Assembly: GCA_001510575.1 (NCBI GenBank)
Contig: LNGK01000004.1
Span: 1,977,988 to 2,041,987, forward strand
DNA from: Knoxdaviesia capensis
Lineage: Eukaryota > Ascomycota > Sordariomycetes > Microascales > Gondwanamycetaceae
DNA length: 64,000 bases
Direction of reading: 5' to 3'
Part shown: piece by piece, positions 37,858-49,078 of the stretch
Numbering within the stretch: the first letter of the stretch is position 1
Layout of the letters: each line of letters begins with the position of its first letter
Notes under the pieces: model-generated
Databases searched by the model: none
What the model saw: the letters and a program-made list of their open reading frames with translations, nothing else
Told to the model about the DNA's origin: nothing
Translations under genes and position numbers: made by a program

Positions 37858-39305
37858 ATGTCTCTTCCCTTTCTTGGATCCAAGACTCCTCCCGAACAGT
37901 CCACTGGCGGAGTCTCTTCTTCTGGCAACACAAACATCAGCGGGGCTGCACAGGCATTCGACGAATTCTCTTCCATAAGGCTGGTGGCGGCTAGTCATGC
38001 TGTGCAGATAGCAGACGGGCCCGACGGAGTTATCAGCCACCCTGCTGCTCTGCCGAAGCCGGCCCTCCCCACGCACGTCGCGCAACCGGCCATGGCCATT
38101 CATCCCGAAGAGGAATATGAAGGCCGGCCGCCGTATTTTCATGTACGTTGTGACCCTAATCAGCGTCATTAATTCAAATCTTCGTACACTCTACAGTATC
38201 TAACCCTATTGTTCATCTAGGCCATGCTAGCCGGTGGCTTTGGCGGATCGACTGGCGACCTTCTCATGCACTCTCTCGATACTGTAAAAACACGACAACA
38301 GGGTGACCCTCATATACCACCCAAATACACCTCCCTCGGCCAGTCGTACTACACCATCTTCCGTCAAGAGGGCATCCGAAGAGGTCTCTACGGAGGATGG
38401 GCCCCCGCACTGATGGGCTCGTTCCCTGGCACGCTGATATTCTTCGGAACCTATGAGTGGAGCAAACGCTTCATGATTGACCGCGGTGTGCAGCAGCATG
38501 TAGCATATCTCTCAGCCGGTAGGTTCCCGCCCTCTGGAGCTGTCGTTGTCTTTTCCACCTAAAGCACTATACTTACAAGTTTGATTGATTTTCTGTAGGG
38601 TTTCTGGGCGATCTCGGCGCATCCATTGTCTATGTTCCCTCCGAAGTGTTGAAAACACGTCTCCAGCTCCAAGGCCGATACAACAACCCATATTTCAACT
38701 CCGGCTACAACTACCGCGGCACTGTCGATGCGATACGAACCATTGTGCGTCAGGAAGGCACAGCAGCTCTGTTCCACGGCTACAAAGCAACCCTCTACCG
38801 TGATCTTCCATTCTCGGCTCTTCAGTTCATGTTTTGGGAGCAGTTCCAGTCGTGGGCTCGACAGTACAAAGGCAGCCGGGATATGGGGGTCCCTCTGGAG
38901 CTGCTGACCGGCGCCGCCGCCGGAGGGCTTGCCGGAATTATCACAACGCCACTCGATGTGGTAAAAACCCGACTGCAAACGCAAGTCAACCCCGAAGCTT
39001 TGCCACCCCCACCTCCGGCTCCTCCACCCACCTCTAGTACCTCTTTGCAGAAGCGGCTCATTTCCACATCGTCGCCATCCACGCATACCCCACGCCCGGG
39101 TGCCGCGAGTCTGCAGACATCGTCGGTTATCCACGGTCTGCGCGTCATTTACCAGACCGAAGGGTTGCCTGGCTGGTTCCGCGGCCTGGGCCCGCGGTCG
39201 GTGTGGACGTTTATCCAGAGTGGAACTATGCTATTCCTATACCAGCGCCTCCTGCGCCAGTTCGAGATATGGCATCCGGCTGAGTCGTCAGACCAGCCGT
39301 TATAG
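37858..39305 (+). CDS. mme1: Mitochondrial carrier, YMR166C/Mme1-like
   Basis: Exons 37858-38142, 38221-38518 and 38599-39305 give 429 residues. Three carrier repeats are present, with signatures SLDTVKTR (the first has Ser where Pro is usual), PSEVLKTR and PLDVVKTR. About 95 residues precede the first repeat, and a Pro-rich insert (about residues 330-365) lies inside the third repeat. The features [25 protein letters not shown] and the Pro-rich insert match the yeast YMR166C group, reported as the inner-membrane magnesium exporter Mme1. The SAM carrier Pet8 is a more distant relative. Substrate is inferred from that grouping only. The protein would lie in the mitochondrial inner membrane. 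Confidence 0.88.
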
Positions 39306-40127
39306 TTGTGAATTCCTCATCAGTTAGAGAACTTGGTGGCATTCCTGAAGACTCCGTTCATTCTACATTTCCAACTCTCCCTCTCACCCTCCTCCCCCTA
39401 TTTTCTCTCTTCGTATCCTCGTATACATTGTACAATCACCATTGCATTGCAGATGCTTGTCCTGCAAACTTTCCATTTCTTGTTATTACTGTTTCACTCA
39501 TTACCTCCGCGTTAGTACTTGGGATAGAATTTTCTTGTCAGATCCAGAGGAAGCTCCACAGCGCTTCCTAGGTGCTGTCAAACGGGGTAGACCAGGAACT
39601 GGGAGCACCCTACTGATCATTGTTTGCGTTTGTTTGGAAGGGAGCGTCCATATTGGTGTTGGCTGTGGCTTTATAGACAGACGGAACTGTACAGTATAGA
39701 TGTATCATAAACTAAAACTCACCTACTCTGGTCCTCTCGAGAGTTCATGGTGTGTAATCTACTATTACAATTGTAGCCGTAAATGATACCAAGTGCTTTC
39801 ATTCACGGGAGATTCGTGCTTGTGTTCTTGCTTCCAGGTTTGAACCTTCACCCGATACATACGATACACCCATGAGATGAACCCTAACCCTAGCTGGAAT
39901 CTCCACGTGACTTGATTCAGAGTTGGAATCCGCGATTGCAACGGAACGCCGGAAGCTTTGAAGCTCTCGGATATTCCTTCAGTTCCAAGTTCCGTCGACA
40001 GGTCGCGTTTTGTTTTTGCTTTTCTTTTCTGGATTTCTTGATTCCAACTCTTAATTCCAAATTTGACAAACCCACACAAGCCAATTGACAACATTTCTGG
40101 CCACATCCTTCTTAGAAACAACTTGCA
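39306..40127. other. Intergenic region, carrier to bre2, with telobox
   Basis: Holds the carrier 3' region and the bre2 promoter. AACCCTAACCCTAG at 39880-39893, about 235 bases upstream of the bre2 ATG, is a double telobox-like element. TGTACAGTAT occurs at 39688-39697, one of the few copies of that motif in the gene-dense block. No gene is supportable. Confidence 0.65.
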
Positions 40128-41923
40128 ATGGCTACGGAGGATGGAGCTGCCAGCGCCATTGATGACCAGGTCGGGTCGCCGGTGTCCGTCCCGCCACGGG
40201 GCAGCTCGCCCCTCTTAGCACCCTCCACGCTTCCGCAGAAACGCGCCTTTGACGAGTCCAGCCATGCACCCAGTGTGCCGTCTCCCCTCAACCCAGACCA
40301 GCCGCAACGGCTAGCGACCAAGGCCACCCCGGCGGCGAAGAAGCGAGACGGTTCGGTGGCCGTGGGCGGTGGCGCGGATAGTGCACGTGCCACGCCAGAT
40401 CCCCGCGCCGCACCGCTCGGCCCGCCGTTGGACGAGATCAGCCCGATCCGGTACAAGATTGCGCCGCCGAAGCCCACCGATGTTGAGCCTCCGCGCGAGT
40501 CGAGCTTCTTGCCCCACCATACCATCGAGACGCGCGACGGCCGGCAGATTGAGTTCTGCGAGGCCTCAGACCAGTATGTCCCGTTCTTTCCCTGTATATA
40601 TCGGGACTTGAGTTCACTGACCGGTTGACTGGGTGATGTTTTTATAGTGTATTCAACAAGAAAGGCTACCACTACACCTACTGCATCGCCGACCCCCGAT
40701 TCCCGTCGTCAAACTACTACCGTCACACCGAGCCCGAGCCGTACGGAGCACACATGAGTCTCGAGGACTCGGCAGGGCAAATATTCTTCGACCGAAGCCA
40801 GCTTCATATCACGACGGACAAGGGCTTCCGGATGGCGAAGGCTAACGTGTCGGTGCGATCGGGCCGGTGGTTCTGGGAAGCGCGGATAACCCAGGGCATT
40901 GTCGAGCGGAGGAAAGGCGAGGCGGATGTGGTCCATGGCCACGTGCGGGTGGGATTTGTGCGGCGCGAGACGTCCCTGGATGCCCCTGTTGGCTTTGACG
41001 CTTACAGCTATGGAATCCGGGACAAGGAGGGCCACAAGGTGCACATGTCACGGCCGAAGCCCTTCTTCCCGCCCGACGACGAGATCCGCGAGGGCGATGT
41101 TATCGGCTTGGAGATCCAGCTTCCATCGGAAGACCTACAGCGCAAGGTTCTGGATGGTTCCTACAACCATGCCGTGGACAACGCCGATGATGGCCTGCAA
41201 CCCGAGGGTGCGGACCCCGTGATTCCCGTCGAAGCACCGAACATTGTCCGCGATCTCATACCGATTCGATTCAAATCGCACATCTACCTGGAGCAGATCG
41301 CATACCACACCTCCAAGGAACTGGAAGACCTCGCCAACCCTGCTCCAAACGCACCTGCCACAGAGGCGCCGAACCCGTACCACCCGGTGCCCGCACTGCG
41401 CACTCTGCCGAATTCGGCCATCCGCGTGTACAAGAACGGCGAGCTGATCGGCACGGCCTTTGAGAATCTGCTGGCGTTCCTCCCGCCCGCGTCCAAGCCC
41501 CAGCCCCTTGCGGGGGCGCGCGAGGGCCTGGATGACGGACAGCTGGGCTACTACCCGGCCATCAGCGTGTTCCGTGGCGGCGCTGCCGAGGCCAACTTTG
41601 GCCCGCGCTTCTGGTTCCCGCCGCCGGGGTACGAGCAGCCGCCGCGCGAGGACGCCGACATGGCCGACGATGACGACGAAGTGGACATGGTTGGTGGTGA
41701 CCGTGCGCCGCTGGAGCCCGGGGCAGAGCGTATTCGACCCATTAGCGAGCGGTTTGTCGAGCAGATTGTCGAGGACGTCGTGTACGATATCATCGACGAG
41801 GTGGATTTCTGGATCCAAGATGGCGGAGGTGCTGGTGCGGCTGCGCGTGCTATGCGCAAGAACCAAGCTGATTCTGGCGCTGGGGACGAGGACATGAAGG
41901 AGCTGGTGCAGGATAATGATTGA
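40128..41923 (+). CDS. bre2: COMPASS subunit Bre2 (Ash2-like SPRY protein; CclA)
   Basis: Exons 40128-40573 and 40648-41923 give 573 residues. The first 120 residues are Pro/Ala-rich and low complexity. The middle carries the Ash2/Bre2-type SPRY domain, with signatures GFRMAKANVSVRSGRWFWE, HVRVGFVRRE and YGIRDKEGHK. The SPRY fold is split by a long insertion, as in Bre2. A second conserved part (YYPAISVFRGGAAEANFGP) and a C-terminal helix (RFVEQIVEDVVYDIIDEVDFW), the Sdc1/Dpy-30 binding segment, follow. It is a core subunit of the Set1/COMPASS H3K4 methyltransferase. The Aspergillus orthologue CclA is known to affect silencing of secondary-metabolite clusters. The lone intron is 74 bases. Confidence 0.93.
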
Positions 41924-42280
41924 TACTTGCCTTTTTACGCAACATTCACACTGGCGTTTCGTCCTTGGGGGTGGTTTCTTTCGTTTTAGTTTCAGCTGGC
42001 GTCTTGAGTACTACGGGTCAAAAGCAGTTTCATCAATGGCTAAAATATCATGAAGCAGGGGGTATACTAGTTCATTCGTGTACATAAATAGGGGGCATGA
42101 TAACGATTATATGATTCGTGAATTTCCTCCTCTCGCAAGGCTAAGCGAAGTGAACCGAGCAAAACATCAACGGTCCAAAGACATCAATAGTGGCCACATG
42201 CCGGTGGCTCAGGGGTAATGCGGAGATTGGAATCTACATTAGGTGTGGGATAGAAGTTGCTAGGCTTGGGTGATTGCTCG
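41924..42280. other. Convergent intergenic region after bre2
   Basis: A 357-base interval between two gene ends. It should hold both 3' untranslated regions. No gene or structured element seen. Confidence 0.75.
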
Positions 42281-43571
42281 TCACCTGGCTCTGACCTTGG
42301 CCTTCTCCTTAGACTTGACCGGGGCCGTATGCCGCCGGCGAGCTGACGGTAGTTCTGAGTCGGAATCGGACGGTGGTGCCGGGAGAGCGCCTCGGCTTGA
42401 CCGGCGATCATCAACGGTTTCGGCTGTGTCTTTTTCGGCTTTCTCGCGCTCGAGGCGGACTTCACGACCGCGCTTGTGACAGTACCAAAGCACAAAGAGG
42501 AGGACTAGGGTTTTGGTTAGTTGGGCATGTAGATAAGGTCTGGTCAGCGGAACCCAAAAACTTACGGAATATGGCCACGCTCCAAATTACATTGGTGCCA
42601 ATAAACGCCGGCCAACGCAGCTTCAGCGCGTTCAGGATGGCTTTCAGCATGGTCACAATAGAACCGGGCTTGGTAACCATCTGCTGCAGCGTAGCAGGAA
42701 CAAAAAGCTTTTTCGCGAAGTCCTTCGCGGTGTCCTTAGTACCGAGGCCCTTTTCAGTCTTGACACCCTGTGTCGCTGCCGCAGCTGCAACAAGCTCTGG
42801 GCCGACCCCGTCGGCAACTTTGTCTGACAGCGACTCAACGAGATGGCGCAGGGACGACGGCAGCTTATCGAAAGTGCGCGAGAGCGAGCCCTCGCGGTCG
42901 TCTAGGAGGGACGCAAGATCGCGGTACGCTGTGGGCACACCGGTGACCAGGTCGCGCAGCACGAGGGTGAAGCGGGCCGCCAGCTCGCGGCTTTCACGGG
43001 AGAGTGCGATGGCCCGGTCGTTTCGGGCAGCCAGGCTGAGGTCCTCGAGCACGCGCGAGAGGTCGCGCCGCTCGCGCTCCTCCTCGGCGGCGGCGGTCGG
43101 GGGCACAGCCAACAGCGCCCCGGTGGCCTTCGGACCCGGTAGCTTCGCGTCTTTGTAGTTTTCATGGCGCAGCGACACGAACCAGCTGCGCGGGCCGCCA
43201 GGCCTCTTTGCTGACGAGCTGCCTCCCAAGCCGTGCTCGCGGAAGTCGTCCGCGTCCCACGACAGCTGGGGGGTTTTCATGCGGGGAGGAAGAGGGGGCC
43301 GCGAGGCCGGGTCGTCGGAGAGCAACGACTCGAGAAACGACTGGTCGTCGTCGCGGAGAACCTCCGGGCCCGCCGATTGGCGGCTGGGCGAGGACTCTGA
43401 TGACCGCGCAAGCTGCAGCGCCGAGTCGGAGTCTGGAACGCCGACATCGCTGACTCTCATGTTCGGAATTGATTCATCAGACGGCGTTGAGACGAGAACG
43501 CTGGAAGCCTTTCGGGCCTCCTTCTCGCGCTTGTGCTTCTTGTACTTTTTGTAGGCGAAATACTCGAGCAT
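42281..43571 (-). CDS. Conserved-looking single-span membrane protein of unknown function
   Basis: Minus-strand exons 43571-42566 and 42504-42281 give 409 residues. I do not recognise the family. The N-terminus is very basic (MLEYFAYKKYKKHKREKEARK). A Ser/Asp-rich segment (about 25-95) and an RHENYKD segment near 140 follow. A mostly helical region rich in Arg, Leu and Asp spans about 165-300. One strong transmembrane segment lies at about 322-344 and is followed by a basic CHKRGREVRLEREKAEK tail with a low-complexity end. The intron falls inside the transmembrane codons, and the joined frame restores an uninterrupted hydrophobic run, which supports the splice. ATG at 43571 is preferred; an in-frame ATG at 43643 would add 24 residues. 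A C-terminal anchor on a cytosolic domain in an internal membrane is the likely topology, by inference. Confidence 0.75.
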
Positions 43572-44204
43572 GGTGAAGTGGTGATGATGTGTCGTCGGTC
43601 GGAGGCCGCCGTATGTTGGCCAGTCGCTGGCAGGTGAAAGCAAGTGACAAGATCAATAGGAGGATCCGATGTATCAAGGTATCTTCTAACTGACAGAAGC
43701 AAACGTGGGAGGAGGCTAAATAAAAGCACTTATCGAGGGGCCAGAAACTGGAAGAGGAGAATATGCCGAGGAGGAGAGAGTTGCGCAAGAAATGTTGAGA
43801 CAAGAAGAGGAAACTTTTGAGGTGTCTTTGTTTTCAGCCTGTGACTTCCGGCACGAATCAAGCGTCAGCTGCTGTTAAGAATGACGTGTGGCTAGTGCTG
43901 CACCGCCACAGTTCGCCAAATCACGAAGATTGGAGGACTCCAACTGTTGGGAACAAGTTGAATAGATGCTGGCCTAAAGTATGACACTTTTAACTGTGTC
44001 TTCTATTGCTGTGATCAAGTGAACTCCTTCTAGAATGCTGTGTTTTCTTCTTTCGTGGAACGTGCCGGATTTAGCCGCAAAACAAAAACTAAAACGATAA
44101 CCCTCCAAGATTTCATGGCGTCGTAACATCGTGGCTGCACCAATATCTGGTACCGATCGGATCTGTGATTTGATTTCCAGAGTCTGGGGTTGAGCCAGAT
44201 CTGT
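43572..44204. other. Intergenic region, nse1 to membrane-protein gene
   Basis: Both flanking genes are on the minus strand. It holds the nse1 3' end and the promoter of the unknown membrane protein. No gene is supportable. Confidence 0.7.
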
Positions 44205-45182
44205 TTATTCCTGCTCCTCTGCGTCATCACTCTCTTCGACATCGCCATCGCCAGCTCCATTGGCGATATTCGATTGGCGTGATAGCGAAGGGTGTTGCTG
44301 CTGCCACCGCTTCGTCGATGTTACTGCGCGCTCACCGACGAAATGGTTTCCGGTCGCCCACGGCTTGTCGCAGCGCGGGCATGTTTTGGACGGGCGGGTG
44401 CGCCAGTAGACCTCTTCGCAGATATCGTGCAGCCGGGTGAGACACTCGCGGTCCGAGCACCGCCGGCCGTAGGTGACAATCTCACGGCACGCCTCGCACA
44501 TCTTGATGCGCTGCCACTCGGTGTCGCCGGCATCGGCGTCGTTGTAGGTCTCGATCAGCCACGCGCGCAGCTCTGCGAGGGTGCGCGGGGTCAGCGAGAA
44601 GAAGTGGTTGGGGCTTTTCTCCAGCCAGCCGGCCTCCACCAGCTCGGCAAGCACTCGGGCAACTTCGCTGTGCGAGAGGCCGCGGTCGGTGGGTGCTTGG
44701 GAGCCGTCGCCGGCGCTCTGAGAGGCAGCCCCGGCCAGTGACACACGGCCGGCCCGCGGCGGACGGCCGTACGGGATGCAGTCCTGCAGGGTTGCAGCCA
44801 TGACCTCCATCCGCTCAGAGTTGGAGCCGTCGAACAGGAAGTCCAGCAGGCGGTTGATGAAGCTGATTTCTTCGGGCAAAAATGTGGTAGACAGTTGGGT
44901 GGACGGGTCCGACACCGTGTTCACGAAGGCAAAGCCGCGCTGCCGGGTCGTCTGGTGGGTGGTTTGGCGGATGTCGTAGTCGAACCGGGAGACCGCCTCG
45001 CGGCTCCGTGAAACGAGATGCATAACTTCGCGGTCGACGTCGCTGTCCGCAAGTTCCCGATCGGCGGCCGTGTAGATGGCGCGGACCAGCGCCGGGGCTT
45101 CATCCAACGGCAGGAATCCGCGTGCCATCAGAGCCTGGAGAAAGGCCCGGTCTAGATCATGGTAGGCTAGAGGTAAGTCCAT
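44205..45182 (-). CDS. nse1: SMC5/6 complex RING-like subunit Nse1
   Basis: Single exon, 325 residues. Tandem winged-helix regions fill the N-terminal two thirds (for example SHSEVARVLAELVEAGWLEK at 171-190). A C-terminal variant RING follows with Cys229, Cys232, Cys242, Cys247, His252, Cys255, Cys268 and Cys271, the C4HC3 pattern typical of Nse1. The tail is acidic. With Nse3 and Nse4, Nse1 forms a subcomplex that binds SMC5/6 and DNA and acts in repair and replication fork stability; ubiquitin-ligase activity is known with the Nse3 (MAGE) partner. Length is normal. The gene is divergent from the augmin gene, with 626 bases between start codons. Confidence 0.9.
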   Translation of the reverse strand: MDLPLAYHDLDRAFLQALMARGFLPLDEAPALVRAIYTAADRELADSDVDREVMHLVSRSREAVSRFDYDIRQTTHQTTRQRGFAFVNTVSDPSTQLSTTFLPEEISFINRLLDFLFDGSNSERMEVMAATLQDCIPYGRPPRAGRVSLAGAASQSAGDGSQAPTDRGLSHSEVARVLAELVEAGWLEKSPNHFFSLTPRTLAELRAWLIETYNDADAGDTEWQRIKMCEACREIVTYGRRCSDRECLTRLHDICEEVYWRTRPSKTCPRCDKPWATGNHFVGERAVTSTKRWQQQHPSLSRQSNIANGAGDGDVEESDDAEEQE

Positions 45183-45808
45183 CTCACTGCAAGGAGAACG
45201 GAAATGCAGGTGGGATAGAGAGGGAAGAGGGTTGTGACTTTCGATTGATGTTAGCCAACTGCTGAGAATATTTGGGAACGAGGGAAGATTGAAGGATCAA
45301 TGCCCCAGGGAAAACAAAAAAAATATGCAATTCCAGAACTTCAGGCAACCCTGGAAATTCACACAATTAATCAATGCATGCACTGAACAATGTGAAGCTT
45401 AAGCACCAACACGAAAAATCAACATGAAGACGCGTTAAGTGTGGCGTTGTGGCGGAAATTGACAGCTCTAGCCGCCACATGATCGCGAGTGTTAGGGTTA
45501 AGTGTTGTATCAATTGCACAATTTGAAGATACCCGTCATGTACCCTGTACATATTTATACCTGCTTTAATCACCAACCTGTCCTGTCACTCCTACTACAT
45601 GGCCATTTATTTCATCCAGCATAAACATCCCGGTATGCACTTTCAGGGTCTCTAACACAAGCACACTTGGGCTTCCTCCCCAAGTTCTTCCGACTCTTCA
45701 CCCTTTTTTATCTTTGCCGCTTTTGTTTTCCTTTTTCGAACATATTCTCCTGCTCAAATCCTCCCTGTTTCCCCTACACCTCCATCTTCTTCATTCCATG
45801 GCTATGCA
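45183..45808. promoter_or_regulatory. Bidirectional promoter, nse1 and HAUS6-like gene, with telobox
   Basis: The region separates divergent ATGs. TTAGGGTTA at 45492-45500 is a telobox-like element near the middle. Upstream ATGs at 45798 and 45804 open a short frame that overlaps the HAUS6-like start at 45809 in another frame. The promoter role is inferred from position. Confidence 0.5.
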
Positions 45809-48224
45809 ATGGCGACTAGTCACGCTCCTGCTCCCCTTCCGAGACGCGGAACCGTGAGGTCTCTCACTAATCCCGTGAAACAGCAAATTCAGCTCTTACA
45901 ACAGGCCTCCGGTTCGGTGTCGTCACTTGCCGCGGCAGCTTCTCCATATGGCGTCGGCCCATACTCTCACCATGTTTTGCAGTTCGTGGCCAACTTGAGG
46001 GTCCTGGACCTGGATCTTCTGCCAGATTGGCCTGGCATCACCCCCAAGACCTTCGCTGGAACTGCTGCAGCCTCTCTCGGACAGAAACGGCGCATCCAGA
46101 GTGTGGAGTGGGCGTTGTACCAGTTATTTATCTTGTGGGATCCTGAAGAAGCGCGAACGGTATGTGTGGCTTTGGGCCCTGCCCTCTCTTGACCGCAACT
46201 CGTTCCCCACGCTGACCCCCTAACCCTATCTCCCGCTGCAGAAACTCCTCCCTTACTTCCCCGCGACCGATCAAACACAATCTGTCAACCTACGAGCTGC
46301 GCTCCTCCGATGTCTTGAAAACGCTAAGAAGAACGGTGTCTTGGGCCGGGACGCCGTGGTGCGGAAGACCATGCTCGACGAATGCAAGGGCGAACGACTG
46401 GAAGAAGTCCTGGCGGTGTTTTCCGGAGCGGTCCTCCGAAAGGTCATTGGCGACGAAGACGCGGAGTCTGGCCGCCACCCCGCCATTTCCCAGGCGCTGT
46501 CTCTTGAAAACCGGGGCTACTCCGGCGAACGACCCGAACTAAACATTCTCAACCTGGCCCACAAGGCGTCGCTGCACAAACATCTTCGTGAGAAGAAACA
46601 GGCACGTGCGCTATACCGAGAGTTCTCCGAGCTTCTGGCTGTGCGCGAGCAGAATGTTGCCCGGCGCAAAGAGCAGGTTGCTGCTGACAGTGCCGCTTCG
46701 AGTGGCGTCTCGGACGTGGAGGTCGCCAGAATGCGGAAGTTGGTCAGTGAGAACTGGGCTGGAAGCGAGGCGTGGATGGACACACTGCTTGGCGGTGACG
46801 GGGCGACCAGCAAAGATACACTCCTGTCGACCCCGTTTGATCGGGTCTGGCGGAGAGTCGAGGCTGGAAGGCTATCAGAACTGGATCAGCGGTCTTCGGC
46901 CGGTCTCTTGGAGCAACTGGACACTCGCGTCCGGACCCAGAAAGAGCGGCTGGTCAAGTGGAAGCAGTTCCAGGATCAGTTTTCCGACTCCCGCGCCCCG
47001 ACGGCCACATCAAAAACCCAGGCCTCTGCTGACGCTGCCGTGGATGCACCCCGGCCCAAAGAAGGCCTTGGTGTCGTGCTCCAGAAGCACCTGGTGCTCT
47101 CATGTGAGAAGTACTCACCAGCAAAGTCGGTTGTGCCGGCTAAACCCCTCGGCATGAACCCGGAATATACCGATATTCTCAACACTTTTAAACGCGATCT
47201 TGCGGCTGCGAAAACAACAACGAAGTCATTGCCCTCTGTGTTTACGACTCCACCTCCTCCTCGACCTATCGAGCCTCTGCGAGAATCTTCCCTAGGTGTC
47301 TCGGAAGGACCTTCTGAAGGCCGGATATCTGATATCAGTGATATGAGTGATGGCTTCCAGGCTCTTCCGCCCCTACCGAAAGAGATTCCATCCACGTATG
47401 TTATACCCTCGTCGCTGAAAGCATCAAATAGCTATAGGGATCTGGAGGAGGAGCCAGACCTGGATTTCGGGTCTCCGTCGATTCGCCGCATGAGCTCCCA
47501 ACAGATCCGCCGAGCAAAGCCGGCGTCTATTCCCCAGCGTCAAACACCACCTCCAGTAGAGGAGCGATCTATTTCTCCCAGAAGATCGATATCCCCTGTC
47601 GAGAACTCTCCTCCACAAGAAGACCGGCTTGACGCGTCTGGCTTTGAGGACAAGCTGGTGGATGAGCGCACAACCGCAACACAGAATCAAGCGGCGGAGA
47701 TCCTCGAGTCTATGGATAGCTACTCTCCGTCTCCAGCAAAGAAGACACGGCCATTGTCTCTAGCTGATCGGACGCGCAAGTCACTGGCCCGGCGTTCGTC
47801 CGGTCTTTTCCACGTTGAAATGGATGAAGACGAGCTCGATGACACCCTCAAGGCGTTGCAGAACACATCTATAACCGCACCCACCCCCATCAGCGAGCCG
47901 GTGATTATTGATCCTCCTGCGGTGTCGTCTTACGAAGAGGCTCCGGTATTTGATAAGTACGAAGGGCTGGCCGAGCGTACACGGCGCAGTATGGCAGGAT
48001 TCGAGGCTGCTCGGCAGAAGGCGCAACTTGAGCGCCGAAGATCACAGCGCAAGTCGCGGATAATCCCACCGTCGACGTCTGGGTCATCGGCTGGGTCATC
48101 TCGATGGGAAGAGGTTGCCGAGGAGGCGGGGGATACTTCGGTGCTGGAGGAGTTGATGGAGGTTGAGGATTATGAAGCTGTGTTCAAGAGCCGGCCGAAG
48201 ATTAACAACGGCCCTGCATATTAG
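45809..48224 (+). CDS. Augmin subunit, HAUS6-like
   Basis: Exons 45809-46159 and 46242-48224 give 777 residues. The N-terminal 280 residues resemble the HAUS6 N-terminal domain: FVANLRVLDLDLLPDWPGIT, then VEWALYQLFILWDPEEART, then LRAALLRCLENAKKNGVLG. A coiled coil around residues 205-240 follows. The C-terminal 450 residues are Ser/Pro-rich and probably disordered. They contain two copies of a basic-Ser motif, LADRTRKSLA at 624-633 and LAERTRRSMA at 693-702. Augmin recruits gamma-tubulin complexes to existing microtubules for branching nucleation in spindles; it is known in animals, plants and Aspergillus nidulans and is missing in budding and fission yeast. Family call is by recognition of the N-terminal pattern, so a profile search should confirm it. 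An overlapping upstream frame begins at 45798. Confidence 0.82.
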
Positions 48225-48379
48225 AGGAGCCAAAGAATGTATGATTCATATTTATATCTCAATCCTTAATCTATCAGTACAAAGAATCTGACACTAGACC
48301 CTAACAACACAAGATGAATATAATTACAGGATAAAAAAAAACGAATTCAAAGATCTAGCATTGATTCAGCGTGAAATCT

Positions 48380-49078
48380 CTACCAACCCTGTCTAGAGAG
48401 CTCCTGGACGCGTTTAATGGTAGCTACGAAGCCGGTTTTGAATCGGGAGCGCCAGCGCTCGCTGCAGAGACGCTTCCGGCGCAGACCGGGGCGCTCATGG
48501 AACAGCTGAGACCGGGCGATGCGTTTGATCTTGTTGTGGCGGACTTTGGAGTCAAGCAACCGGAAGGCTCCATCGACACCGGAATATTGGTTGACATGCA
48601 CGGTGCGACCTGTCACGGGCCGCAGGCGGATGTCCAGTTCGCGCTGGGGACTGTTCTGTTTGGGCAACAGCGCACCGGCGGTCACGCGCGAGTCGCCGTA
48701 GATGATCGACGTTAGCGCATCGTTGTCTGAAGTTGCGTCGTACTTCCACAGGTTCGGGGAGACGGGTGTCTTGCGACGTTCGGCCGAGCTGGACGGGACG
48801 TTCCTGAAGAGCGCCGGCGTCGGATTGGCTGTCGCGTCTGAAGTGGTGGAGGCCGGGGCATCGGTGGAAGGAGCAGCGGAGGTCGCTGATGCATCGGTAG
48901 TATCGGTGGAAGAGGGCGAGTTAGAGGAGCAGAAAGCGGTCGCGTGAGAAAGGAACCGGGGAACAGCTGGTGTCGCGAGCGCCGGAGGATATCGTGGTGC
49001 CGCCGAGAGCACCATAAACGTGCGGCTGGCGGCCAGAGTCCGCGGCAGATCAGCGCGCTGCACTAATCTTCGGAGCAT
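48380..49078 (-). CDS. mrp21: Mitochondrial small-subunit ribosomal protein bS21m (Mrp21)
   Basis: Single-exon coding region of 232 residues. The N-terminus is Arg/Ala-rich with few acids, typical of a mitochondrial targeting sequence. A Ser/Thr/Ala-rich low-complexity stretch lies at about 50-90. The C-terminal 60 residues match the S21 family, with the basic string RRKRLCSERWRSRFKTGF and the end ELSRQGW. It belongs to the mitoribosomal 30S-like subunit. Upstream on the minus strand, a GTATGG donor at about 49162 and ACTAAC plus CCAG near 49094 suggest an intron in the 5' untranslated region. It is convergent with the augmin gene (155 bases apart) and divergent from the RBM25-like gene. Confidence 0.88.
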   Translation of the reverse strand: MLRRLVQRADLPRTLAASRTFMVLSAAPRYPPALATPAVPRFLSHATAFCSSNSPSSTDTTDASATSAAPSTDAPASTTSDATANPTPALFRNVPSSSAERRKTPVSPNLWKYDATSDNDALTSIIYGDSRVTAGALLPKQNSPQRELDIRLRPVTGRTVHVNQYSGVDGAFRLLDSKVRHNKIKRIARSQLFHERPGLRRKRLCSERWRSRFKTGFVATIKRVQELSRQGW

